Shown here one piece after another: positions 53,240-64,000 of a DNA stretch of 64,000 bases (the stretch's first letter is position 1; each line of letters starts with the position of its first letter). This DNA comes from Phoronis australis. Its lineage: Eukaryota > Phoronida > Phoronidae. The stretch lies in assembly GCA_002633005.1 (NCBI GenBank), contig NMRA01000017.1, forward strand, positions 1,090,737-1,154,736, in the 5' to 3' direction. A model generated the notes under the pieces. That model searched no databases, had not been told where the DNA came from, and saw only the letters and a list, made by a program, of their open reading frames with translations. A program made the position numbers and the translations under genes.

Positions 53240-53474
53240 GGGAAGTGAAACTAATTTTGCTTGAGCTTGCTTATCTTGCTGAACTCCAAGATTAGTGTAA
53301 TTCTTGTCGGCCAGTATCACAAGCATTAAGCCCAAGAATATTCGGAGTCTTCTGGAACGGTCTTCTGGCATTTCGACGAAGATGTGTTCTTCGTATAGAA
53401 AAGAGCATAGGAAAGGCTCGACGTTGTCCTCCAGCAGCCCGAAAGTTTGGAGGAGAGGTATGAAACAAGACCGT
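53240..53474 (-). CDS. Weak candidate exon of an unidentified gene
   Basis: In minus sense, a TTAATTTCAG acceptor opens a frame that reads SCFIPLLQTFGLLEDNVEPF then LCSFLYEEHIFVEMPEDRSR. This looks protein-like (amphipathic, balanced composition), in contrast to the random frames nearby. I do not recognise the family, cannot fix the donor end, and found no partner exon. It may be chance or a decayed gene piece. Confidence 0.22.
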
Positions 53475-54142
53475 CTGAAATTAATTTTAGTCTTTTGTCC
53501 ATCAGTTCAAATATTCTCAAATTGGCCGTGTTGCCTTGTAAAATGTGTCGTGCTACATGTTTTTCGTTTTACATTGTCCCGAAAGAAACAAATTTGGAGG
53601 TACTTGCATACGGAACGCGTAGGCAGGTTGTGACGTACCCTAAAATCATTGGTTGTTTTTCAAGTCTTAAAATTTCCTGTAAAATGGTTACTTGATGAGC
53701 TAAGAAGAACACGTGAAATGGTCATTTTCAAATGAACTCTTCAGCGGGACTTCATTTACAAGGTTCACTCGATGTGAGACTGCGCATTTAAATTCCTCCT
53801 AAGTGGTATCAACTCGTCAGTCATACATAGGCCTACAACTTAAAATTAATCATTATAGCGTGATTTGTCTCGCCACTCATAATTGCGCCAGAAGCCTTGA
53901 TACAAGTTCAGTGGACATGCCCTGACCGATTTGAACATAAATTCCACTAATAGGAATTCTCTGCCACTTCTCGAAGATTTCACGGATTGTATTTGCTAGT
54001 GCCACATCTTATGTTCGGATATTTCGTTTGTAACTATTACGCACATGTCAAGTACGGTTGGTTTTGCGATTTTTAGTACAGCCTGGCAGTTGAGTTTCAG
54101 TTTACAAGGTTACCTGAGAATGTTTTGTAAATGTTAGGACTA

Positions 54143-55868
54143 ATTTTTATGCGCCCACATATTTATATGTGGACGCATTATGCCGTCATCTCCGTCCGTC
54201 CGGGCGGCGTCCGTCCGGCGTCCGCTGCTCATCTCCAAAACCCTTTGACTACGTTCATGAAATTTGGAGTATATGTTCCATTCATGAATGGGACGGCATG
54301 AGCGAACTTTCGGACGGATCTCACTACCGGTGTGCCTCCTAGTGCAATTTTAGTTTTTTACGCTTACCTTTGTATCTTTAAAAGTCCTGAACGGATTTTC
54401 ATGAAATTTGGTATGTAGGCACCTATTAGCTAGTGAGGTGACGCTATCCTTCTGTTTTCGGATGGATTCGACGTAGTTTGCGCCATTTGGTGGCCATTTT
54501 TTTACTGATTTCGAGTCTGCTTTTTTGCGTCCACCTCTATCAACCAAACCGCTCAAAATTGTGAAAATTGGCATGTATGTGCTTACTATGTAGAGGACGG
54601 TTGACGATGATTTTCCGACAATTTCGACTACTGTGGCGCCTCCTAGTGGCAGTTTTGTTTTGTTTGCGCCTATGGCTGTATCTCCTAAACCGTTCGCAGG
54701 ATCTTTACAAAATTTAGTATGTATATTTATATGATGTTAACAGCGAACGATGACGACTTTTGGACAGATCCGACTAGCGTGTTCCCTAGTGGCATTTTTT
54801 ACGTTTACCTTTGTATCTTCAAAAGTCCTGAACGGATTTTCATGAAATTTAATATGTAGGCACCTATTAGTGAGGACGCTAACCTCCGGGCCGTTTTCGG
54901 ATGGATTCGACGTAGTTTTCGCCACCTAGTGGCCATTTTTACTGTTTTCGAGTCTATTTTTTTGCGTCCACCCCTCTATTAACCAAACCGCTCAAAGGGT
55001 GATTGTGAAAATTGACATGTATGTGCTTACTATAAAGAGGACGGTTGACAATGATTTTCCGACGATTTCGACTACTGTGGCGTCCCCTAGTGGCAGTTTT
55101 GTTTTTGTTGCGCCTATGGCTGTATCTCCTAAACCGTTCGCAGGATCTTTACTTAATTTAGCAAGTGTATTTATGTGATGTTGACTACGGATGACGACGA
55201 CTTTCAGACAGATCTGACTACTGCTGTGCCCCCAAGTGTCAATTTTAGTTTTTTCATTTAACTCGGTATCTTCAAAGGTCCTCAACAGATTTTCATAAAA
55301 TTTTGAATATAGGCATCTATTGTTGTGATGACGCTATCTCCCTATTTTTGGATGGATTCGAGGTATTTTGCACCACCTAGTGGTCATTTTTGCTGATTTC
55401 AAGTCTTGTTTTTGGTGTCCATCCCTGTATCAACCAAAGCATTTGAAAATTGGCATATATGTTCTCAGTGTGAAGACGACCTTTGATGATGGTGACTGAT
55501 TACTGTTGCGCCTCCTAGTGGTAGTTTTGTTTTGCGCCCATAGTTGTATCTCTTAAACCCACTGCAGGATCTTTACTAAATTTAGTAAGTGTATTTATAT
55601 GAAGATAACAATAGACGACGACTACTTTCAGGCGGATCCAACGGACACTGTGCCCACTAGTGGCAACTCTATTTTATTCTGTTTTCCTTTGTTTCCCTGA
55701 AGTTCCTTGACAGATTTTTATGAAATATGGCATGTTCCTGTTTTTGGATGGATTGTATGTTTTTGCGCCATCTAGTTTCCATTTTTATGATACAAATAAA
55801 CAACCCTAAAAGCATACCATTTGCAATGCATTCGTGGGTGCATTTCAACGCTACGCGTTGCTCTTGTT
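54143..55868 (+). mobile_element. Terminal-hairpin repeat, copy C (most complete)
   Basis: About 1.7 kb with the same ends as copies A and B: a left hairpin pairing GCCCACATA with TATGTGGAC, a CCGT-rich stretch, and a right hairpin CAACGC-TAC-GCGTTG followed by CTCTTGTT. Inside, about 11 units of about 150 bp alternate in the order AATTTTAGTTTTTT, CCATTTTTACTG and CAGTTTTGTTTTG, each after a CTAGTGGC-like motif, giving a three-unit period of about 450 bp. No coding frame is maintained. Confidence 0.8.
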
Positions 55869-57379
55869 TTCTTATTTGTCACTTTTTTACCCATAACGAG
55901 TCCGTATTACTCATGACGATATCAACTGAACGCTTAGTGCAGGTTAACCTTGGTACAAAGCTGTATACTAAATATACTATAGTCTTCATACAGCTATCTG
56001 GCTGGCTACGTGCAGGTCTTCACACCGTGAGGTTTGTTTTTTTTTTTTAGGTCAAAAGGGGCTGTTAATTAATTTTTTATGTAGTAAATGAACCTTTCTT
56101 TGGATTAAAGCACATATAAAAGCCCGGTTAAATTCCAGGTCGCAAATATAATTTTCTTTATGCAAGGGCGCTCAATGTTTTTTATTTGTAAATGCTGAGG
56201 TAATTACCGCCGCAAGCGAAACTCATTTGTTGTTTGATAAGCTCTAATTTCACTTACCACGTAATTCATCCAAGGACACACTTCGACTCTAGGCGAGGAA
56301 GCATCGCACAATTTTGCTTTCGACATCTTTGTGACAGGCGTTGTAACGCTTTCGTTTAGTCATATTACAATTCTACCTCACTTCCTGGGAATTCGAAAAC
56401 CCCACAGATAGGAAAGATAGTTGAGAAATTCCTTGGTACAGATCATTGTGTCATTTCCGAATTATTTAATATCTTTCTATTCATGTGACATCAAAGTGAA
56501 AGTAAAATTTTTGGTGTTACATTTAAAAACAATACAAAAACTGATTATCTTAGAACTTTGTGTCTTAAGGTAATTTTCAATGCTTTCCAGGCCGTCCTCA
56601 TGAAGCGGACTGTTAACTAGTGTGGAAACGAAAAACTTACTTCGCCGGATTTTAAGTTCTGAGTCCCACATAACCTCAAAATTTTGTCGATAACAAGGTT
56701 TCAAATAAATGTATTTCTATATCCCTAAATCTAACATTAAAACCACATGTCATTCTGTAGAAAACTAAAATACCAACTTAGTCACATGCATGTAACTTAC
56801 ATAAACGGTCTGAAACATTTCCTTATCACAATAGAGCTTTATTACGGTGGCTACAAACATTTGCAAGTACGGATAATTCATGGCTCTGTCAAGATTTGAC
56901 CTCTTGGATATCTGGTGATATCAGGGGAAGCAATTTTTAAGTCCATACTGATAGGCTTGACCAGCGTGTTTTTTATGTTTTAGGAAATGGTCTTGTTGTT
57001 CACATCGGGTGTGCAGCTTAGACGAGTTTTAGTTGGATTTATGTTTACAATTCCTAATATATTTCTGTGATTTTTCACAATCTTAAAGTAAAAAGATAGC
57101 TTACTGTGTCCCAACTGATACGGCTTTTTATAACTAATCCACGTCTAGATAGGTGATATCGAAAGTTATCTAGAGATTACTGGAGTAAACTCATTGGTGC
57201 GGGAAATCAGAATTCAGTTGTAAGATGCATTTTTGTCACTAATTATTTTGCCAAATGTGGCAACCTCACCCACAAAACTCTATATTTATGTTCTATTTAT
57301 TGTCACAGTGTGAACAGGCCTTTTTCGACAACACTAATACGTGTGGAAAGCTACCCGATTGCACATGGTGTGCGTTATG

Positions 57380-57640
57380 CATTCACATAGGAATTCGTCG
57401 CAGACACTCGACCCAAGTCCTATTTATTATTGTAATGATTACCCGATTTATTCCAGTAATAATTCTTTAGCCAGTCAGAAGCCAGAAATAATATTTATTC
57501 CTGGCATCCGGTTGGTTAATTTATTCCTCTAATAAATATTTATTACGGTAATTATTCTTGGCTTCTGTTGGCTAAAGAATTAGTACTGGAATAGCGAATT
57601 CACGGTTACAGTAATAAATCGGACTTATGTCGCACTTGGC
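57380..57640. mobile_element. Imperfect palindrome (foldback element)
   Basis: Inner arms 57449-57495 and 57541-57595 share ATTCCAGTA, AATTCTTTAGCCA and AGAAGCCA in opposite orientation. Outer flanks (AAGTCCTATTTATTATTGTA against its reverse complement) extend the symmetry. Non-coding. Confidence 0.65.
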
Positions 57641-58189
57641 CTACGAAAGCCGTATTGGCATTTGGTTCACGCACGCACCAGCCTAAGATGGGGCTCGAAT
57701 TTGTGACACGAGCTACGAATTATGTATTCGCCGAATTTTGGTTGTTCCTGCCTTTTTAGTGGACTTTTGGGTCGTTTATTTTTTCGGTGTTTTTGTGCCA
57801 ACTGAAGACAGACCTTTTTGCTCAGATCGCCAAACGGGGGGAGGGCTCTTTGGAGCCACTTCGAGCCCCCCCCCCGGCCCCCTGAGGTTCCATGGTCACA
57901 CACAGAGCAGCGGCGACAACTTCTGGCTTACCCTAGTTCAGTATCGGACGGATACTGTGTGCGGACGCTCCCGGCCACTGATTCAAAAGTGGCCAGGCTG
58001 TGTGTGGACACTGAGTTACAGACCCGATTTGCGATTAGTGGTCTAAATCAAAAGTAGTGTATTGGACCGCGCAAGGCATTAGGCAAATCTTACGTTAACA
58101 AGGTTTGCACGCAAGTGCATGGACGTGAAAGGGGGCACTGTTGGCGAGCGAATTTCCTATCCGGCACAAGAGTCACTAAATCTGCCGCA

Positions 58190-58310
58190 GTCCGCCGGAT
58201 TGAAGGGAGTTACTTGCTATTCATGGGCTTGGCTGAACGTGCTGGACTATACTAATTGCGGTCGTAAACCAACTCTGACTCCTGTTTAGCATACGAGTTT
58301 CAAAGTCTAA
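58190..58310 (+). repeat. Dispersed repeat, member 1
   Basis: Shares with 60208-60320 the blocks GGATTGAAGGGAG, GGCTTGGCTGAAC, TTGCTGG/GTGCTGG, GGTYGTAAACCA, TGTTTAGC and TACGAGTT, in the same order. Confidence 0.6.
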
Positions 58311-58631
58311 AAATAAATCTTCGGATGGCTGGCAGTATACATAGGCCTTACGTGCCTACTCACGGAAGCGCCTAAGCCCGAAAGACATAAAAATACACTT
58401 TTTGACTATAGACTTTTCGGGAAATATGCCCCTGGAATCAATTTTCGATTTTTAAATTTTATCAGCATCACTAGGGTCGTTCACTCAGGGCAACATGTTC
58501 CAATCCCAACGCATGGTACGCGGTACCCGCGGTACTCTGAAATGACTTATCCATTCCGGTGATGAACACGGATGTAATGCCGTTCAAAAGGTGGCGCTAT
58601 ATAATTTCCTTATTTTTACTTCCTCGTTAAA

Positions 58632-58710
58632 ATGTCGGCGGCAGAACTTGCACAGAAGTTGGAAACGACTGAAAAAGAGTTGGAAAACTTAAGAAAACTT
58701 TCTTTAAAAG
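58632..58710 (+). CDS. Candidate first coding exon of an unidentified gene
   Basis: The ATG opens MSAAELAQKLETTEKELENL then RKLSLK, a strongly predicted coiled-coil start, ending at phase 1 with an AAAG/GTATTG donor. A TATA-like TATATAATTTCC lies about 30 bases before the ATG. The exon joins in phase to 59046-59097. I do not recognise the protein. Confidence 0.5.
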
Positions 58711-59045
58711 GTATTGTGTTACTTTAATGTTACTGGTTAATAGGGTATTTATGAATTACTGTCTGTCATAGATACTTCAGTTATTGTTTAGAACTTTCAA
58801 AACTTTGCTTTGCTTTTCTTGACCGGTAGCCTACGGCTACGGCTACGAGTTTCCGTGGTCATGGACGGGAGACTCATCTCATCAACGCTCATCATATACG
58901 TTTGAATTTATGTATTTATGTATGAGTAGGCAAAGCCTACGATTTAAAATAAACATTATTATTCTTATTATTATAAAATTCGTGCCTTTGACATTTATTT
59001 CCAGCGGAGATGGTTCTTGCTTCATATGCTAATCTCAACTTCCAG

Positions 59046-59097
59046 ACAGTCAGAAAAATACGCCAGAAGTGAAACTTGAACCAGCCCAGTTATACAG
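59046..59097 (+). CDS. Candidate second coding exon of the same unidentified gene
   Basis: 52 nt after an AACTTCCAG acceptor, continuing the frame as DSQKNTPEVKLEPAQLYR and leaving at phase 2 before GTCTAT. The next exon is not visible before 64000, so the gene would extend beyond the window or have very long introns. Confidence 0.42.
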
Positions 59098-62000
59098 GTC
59101 TATAGTATAGCTAAGCGATTCTGGGTCGGATTTAAGTAACTTTAGTTTTAGGGCTAGGCACTGTAAAATCTCATCAGTTTAGGATACAATATGACAGGTG
59201 GAATTCTATTTCCTGATTTTTTCATAAGTACCATAATGATGCAATTAATTGCAATATATCACAGTCATTAGGCAAATCTTAACCCAAACAAGATTTGCAT
59301 ACAAGTGGACGAGAACGCCATGAGGGCGTTTTCCCGGTGATCCCAACTTGTTCGATTTTATAGCTCAACAACAAGTTGAGAAGATAACCCCTGCAGCCAA
59401 TATCTTACATGACTGATCAACTCCATTCTGGCATTTATGGTTGTAAGGCCAGCACTCTTTTGTTCGACAAGCGCTCTATGAGATCCTATCTAGCCTGACT
59501 AGGCTGTACTGTTAAAAATAAAAGTTAAGTTACAACATATTTGAACATAAACCAATAGCATTTCCGAATTCCTCGTCAATGAAATGCTGATCATGGTTTA
59601 GTTTTTGAATCACCAAAATCGCCCACCTACAACGGAAGTTACGACAATCTATTCTTTCCGAACATACCAATTCGCTCTGGTGGTCTGTAATATGCCTGGT
59701 AAATAATTGGCTTACCTGTTGTCATACTAGACAAAAGACTGTACTTGGCAGTTAAGAAAGGAGATAGATGTTATCACACGCTCACAACCCTCTACATCTG
59801 GTAAAGCCACTGAACGGGAGAGTGCCGTAATGGCGGCGTGCACCGTTTACCCCAGAGTATCCAGTGAAGTCCCCGGCACAATAGAATATACTTTAGACAA
59901 CAGATTCGCAACTCGACATTTTCTTGCGAAATATCCTAGAGGAGGCATCATCCTCTAAACATAGCAAACTCAGCTTCCGGTTTGACTGTATTTCCGGGAA
60001 ATTCTTGCATCTGTTTTACTGACCAATATAGCAGACGACGTATTTGCTGAAAGTAAAGCGTGCTGTGTCTGCCAGGTGTCGCTAGTGAATAGCAATGTCA
60101 TGGCTTATGTGTAAGATCACAGATTCTGTCCATTGAAAATAAACAGAGTTGGCGGTCCATGTACTATAGTCTATGCTGACACATCTCAAAGGTTTGATGG
60201 CACTGTCACGGATTGAAGGGAGGTATACTGGCTGAGCTTGGCTGAACTTGCTGGATGAGTTAATTGCATGCGGTTGTAAACCAGCACGCTTGTTTAGCGT
60301 ACGAGTTGCAAAGTAAAAAGACGAACAATAATTAAAATAAGGCAAAAAAAAACAAAATGGCTGATTTTAAAATTGAAAAGTAAATATTAGCCGTCTTTGA
60401 ATTTTTAAAATTGAGCCATTATATTTAGACATATTTTTAGCGAATAGATTTTCTTCAGCATCATGACTAAGCAATGAGCATTAATGTGTGAATCGATTGT
60501 GACAGGTTATAGTCACAGCTGGCTAATAGGCTCACTTAGGTGTTGGGTAACAAAACCCCAAATGCATTCACAACAACGTTAGAAGCCCGGCTTGAAAATT
60601 TGTTTTTGTCCCAAATTGGTGAGATTTTCCCGTAAAACCAAACTGATGATTGGCCAATAATTGGCCAATCATCAGGTTGGTTACCCAAAACTAGGTAACA
60701 TTACCAAGAAGTGCAGACCAGTTGTATGTTTAGGTCAGAGTCAGCTCGTACGTTTCAGATGTTTAAAAGTAGCTGACCTAAATGTTACATGTAAAATAAA
60801 ACTTGACTCAGATAAAGTTTACGTCTCTGTTAGGTTGATCAGCTTTATGTATAAAAATTGAATATTTAAATAACTCAACCAATAGTGAAATCCTGGGTAA
60901 CTATAGGCCAGTTACCTAAATGCGGGGCTGACATTAAGTAAAAATTTGTTTGGATATATTTCAAAGACTAAGATTTTTTTAGTAACATTTTACTTGTCAA
61001 AGAGTATCAGAGTAACAACTGACTTCAATGGCTGCAAATACATGGTTAACTGTAAACCTGTAAACTACACAATAGATACTTGAGAATCTAGTGTTTTAAT
61101 TGTTTCTTTGACTCTTACTTCGTCATTGGATTATGACGAACCGTTAGGATTTTTTTGCCTAAAACTGAAAACACAGTCTCTTAATTCCACGGGTAGCACT
61201 GACTGTAGTTTATAAAGCTTGTTCGGCATAACAAATTTATCTAAACTTAGCACTGTTGTGTCTTGTGTTTCAACCATTATCGCAGAAATTACTGTATACC
61301 ATGACTATGAACAGGAAACTATATGAACCTAATGTGATTTGACCTTGGTCTTCATGTGTTGCTTATACTAGTCTAATTGTCATCATATCACATAGGCTCA
61401 AGGGAGATGAACTGATATTCAAAGTAGAAATATGCATACATTATGGAATGCTTTGACAATGTTCCGTACTGAAATGTCTTCAATAATTCATTAAATATTT
61501 ATTGCATACCCAAAAACCTAATGTATATATATCGGAGATATATGGCTGCCACTGTAGAAAAATCCACAAGTACGAGACTTGAACTATGGCGTGAGTCGAG
61601 CATCCAAACCCCAATAGGGAATTACCCAATGGTGAGCAATTCAGATAGACTATTTCTGATTGTGCATCACACTTAATGTTTGTATTTTATGGAGCAGAGG
61701 GGTTCCGCTGTTGGGGGGTTCAGGGGAAAGATGCATCACCTTTCGCTGTTCGGAAGATTGTTTTACAGAAATATGTCATAATGTGAATTTATGATGATGT
61801 ATGTAGATATATTATGTGTTAAGGTGTGGATAAAATTAAGTCACCCGACCTTTCAATTGATTTCTATAAGAAGCTCAAATGTTTTGTAATTATTTAGGTT
61901 GTACTTTGATTTTTTAAATTTTGTTATTCATATCTTATTGTGATTATGGGTCAGAGGGCTATATTAGCTTATAGTTGCTTAGTTAATAATTTTGCTCATC

Positions 62001-62700
62001 GTTCAAGGACCCCGGTGTCTCCAGCAGCCCATTGCGTTTTTTGTTTTTCTAAGCCCAGCACTAGTTAGTGTACAAAATAGTAAGGCTGACCTGAATTCAC
62101 AGACTATACAGCACTCTCCTTTGTTGCCTATAGGTATATGAAAGTGCATTGTTTTCATTATCCTTGATTTGGAATGTCAGGCAGATTTTCATAGGTCATG
62201 CTTGAAACGCAGATATTTATTTGTCAAGTTGATCCAACTTTTTCCCTTGGACTTGCAGCTCACAGCACAGTAGTAATACTTTGTTGCCATTGAGAAAAAC
62301 TTGTAAAGAATACATTACAACTCCAATGGCGTGAAAACGAGGGTACAATTGTGCTTGACAGATAATAGGCATTGGGATTAAATACATTTAAATACAGTGA
62401 GAGTTGAGTCTCTGCTGTGTGATCTATTGGCCCTATTGCATATGGCTTTCCTTATCAAAATCAATTTAATTTAACAGCACAGCATGATATTGCCAATTGC
62501 AACCCAGTTCATCACTCTCAATTAACCCAGTGTATGCCTGTGGATGTTTATTCCTGAAAGCATTTTAGGTTTGAAGTTAATAAGGGTTACATGTACCTAC
62601 CTGGAAGTAAATTAATCTTTTGGGAATCAAGCATAAATGCGGTTAGTGTGTAATTTTGATTAAATAATGAATTGTTAGATAAAATGTGGTTGATTATCGT
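59098..62700. other. Intron or intergenic sequence, no supported exon
   Basis: Contains the second dispersed repeat member (about 60208-60320) and a small inverted repeat at about 60652-60676 (TTGGCCAAT). Open frames are short and featureless. Confidence 0.5.
60208..60320 (+). repeat. Dispersed repeat, member 2
   Basis: Same blocks and order as 58190-58310. The related GGCAAATCTTA and AAGATTTGCAT-like segment occurs separately at about 59265-59330. Confidence 0.6.
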
Positions 62701-63020
62701 TGAGATACTTGACAAAAAATAATAACCAAAAAGATGACGATAAAGATGATGACGAAGATGACGAATATGACGACGATGGTGGCGAGGATGAACAAAAGAA
62801 GTAATAACAACATACACATGACGAACGTTGAAGTCCGAAATCATTAAGAAAAAGGCTACAGTCTTGAGTGACACTTGGCGAAATTAACAGAAAAGACAAC
62901 GACGGAGATGATGACGAAGATGATGACGATGATGAAAAATATGATGATGGTGGTGGCGATGATGAACAACATCACAACATTCGTATGACGAACTTAGATG
63001 TCATAAATCAATAAGAAATA
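62700..63020 (+). repeat. Two tandem copies of a GAY-rich repeat
   Basis: Two units of about 170 bp (about 62725-62885 and 62895-63050) each begin with a GATGATGACGA-type trinucleotide tract and continue with CATGACGAAC or TATGACGAAC, an AATCA-TAAGAA block and GG-TACAGTCT. Stops in all frames argue against coding. Confidence 0.65.
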
Positions 63021-63848
63021 GGGTACAGTCTAGTTCAATAGAAGATAAACCAACAAAGGAACAGCATTATCAGAAAATCTCAAATAACTCGAAAAGTAGA
63101 CGTCCTAGCGAAAAATGGAAAACATCTTCTAAAAGCCCATTCAAAACTCTATCTAAACTGATGGTATCGCCTAATACCGTAAATTTTTCGAAAAAAATGA
63201 AATTTTGCGTTTTTTTAAAGAAATTCAAAGTCAAATAACTCGAAAACGGTAAGTCTGAGAAAAAAATTGTTACAGGCCATTTGACAGAATATACTTCAAA
63301 CAATCCACATGCAAAAAATCGCGTCTTTTTCTCTTCCCGTTTAAAATAGCACTCCAGCACGACTGAAAATGGATCAACATGCGCCAGATCCGCCATCTTG
63401 AAAGCAACTTCCGTTTTTTTGGCTCTGTATAATAGCATGTCATAAAAAACTAATACCTGTAAAAATTCGAAGGAATTGGTCTTATAATGCGCCCTCTACA
63501 GGAGAAAACGTTTTTAGGCCAAAATCGAGGTGCGCATGCGCGATCGCCGATATTTCCGCCATCTTTAACCGGAAGTAAACAATTTCCGGGATACTTGTAG
63601 CAAACTTCTGGTCCATTTACTGTGCCGATTTTTAGCCTTTTTCGTAAAAAATTGTAGCCTCCAGAAGCATTTGAACCTTTAAATGAAAACAAAATGGCCA
63701 CCACAGCCGCCATCTTGGATCCGATTTTGACGAAAAACAATAAGCTTCCAGTACTTTACGTGTTATGTGTAAATTTCGTGATTATCGGACGAAAATTGCG
63801 ACCTGTATCGTGCGAACAGACAAAAAAAACTTAGTTACAGAGCAACAT

Positions 63849-63874
63849 ACTTGGCGAAATTTATTTCGCCAAGT
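63849..63874. repeat. Perfect 26-bp palindrome
   Basis: ACTTGGCGAAAT and ATTTCGCCAAGT flank a central TT. The half-site ACTTGGCGAAATT also occurs at about 62872-62884 at the end of the first GAY unit, suggesting an element end. Confidence 0.8.
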
Positions 63875-64000
63875 AATGAACAAAAAACTAGATGTCGAAC
63901 CAATGCCTCTCAACCAGTTGGCCAAAGAGCAATTAATTGCTTAATAAGAATACTTTGTTTTGTCTATCAGAAGCCTGGCTATAGATTCTCTACTCAACAA

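Larger units (their letters stand above)
50681..54142. other. Downstream non-coding region
   Basis: Begins with the RRP5 3' UTR. The rest is AT-rich, without recognised genes apart from a weak minus-strand exon candidate at 53240-53474. I see no transposon with clear ends here. Confidence 0.5.
55869..58631. other. Intergenic, repeat-containing
   Basis: Contains the palindrome at 57380-57640, a C-rich run near 57866 and the first member of a dispersed repeat (about 58080-58310) that recurs at about 59265-59330 and 60208-60320. I see no exon. Confidence 0.5.

Noticed and set aside
54143-55868. CRISPR-like array suggested by regularly spaced units
   Set aside because: This is animal nuclear DNA. 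The units are about 150 bp, diverged and of three alternating types, without short exact repeats and unique spacers.
62587-62899. Serine/histidine-rich minus-strand frames
   Set aside because: Translations of the GAY trinucleotide tracts. Tandem simple repeat rather than coding sequence.
63070-63740. Minus-strand frames of 96 and 122 codons near the right end
   Set aside because: They lie in repeat-like sequence with recurring CGCCATCTT and GGAAGT motifs, and no known domain is visible.

Overview
The window is animal nuclear DNA: AT-rich, with many small exons in long GT-AG introns, three assembly gaps (11090-11611, 22722-23258 and one base at 3576) and many interspersed repeats. The gene content and the repeat style point to a marine invertebrate (hemichordate, echinoderm, amphioxus or lophotrochozoan). 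The sequence alone does not settle which, and no species is claimed.

Left edge (1-5984): a minus-strand exon at 984-1075 encodes the start of UVSSA, the transcription-coupled DNA repair scaffold. The rest of that gene runs off the left end. The 4.9 kb that follows is non-coding, with a large foldback element at about 3855-4640.

Main body (5998-50680): one plus-strand gene, the orthologue of RRP5/PDCD11, the many-S1-domain ribosome biogenesis factor needed for both 18S and ITS1/5.8S pre-rRNA processing. I could follow it through 40 coding exons. Every junction has GT-AG sites and compatible phase, and the exons sum to 5379 nt (1792 residues plus stop). It encodes a basic N-terminus, about 14 S1-like domains, an acidic/lysine-rich linker and seven HAT repeats. 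A possible extra 96-nt in-frame exon lies at 38169-38264.

Nested gene (17736-20456, minus strand): intron 9 contains an intact, intronless Toll-like receptor of 906 residues with signal peptide, leucine-rich repeats, one C-terminal cysteine cap, a transmembrane helix and a TIR domain. Its BB loop carries alanine where most TLRs carry proline.

Introns as repeat hosts: intron 5 has a roughly 400-bp palindrome built from tRNA-like heads, a TIR foldback element and a tRNA-type SINE. Introns 8 and 10, and the DNA downstream of the gene, hold three copies of a 1.2-1.7 kb repeat with terminal hairpins and an internal three-part higher-order repeat. Introns 11, 14 and 25 hold further foldback elements. 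Intron 17 holds a near-identical copy of part of exon 2, lying exactly between two copies of another short element.

Right side (50681-64000): mostly non-coding and repeat-rich. There is a candidate first-and-second-exon pair of an unidentified plus-strand gene (58632-59097), a weak minus-strand exon candidate near 53.2-53.5 kb, and duplicated GAY-rich tracts and palindromes at the far end. The three real genes have no obvious functional link: UVSSA and RRP5 are housekeeping nuclear genes, and the TLR is an innate-immunity gene sitting in an intron.
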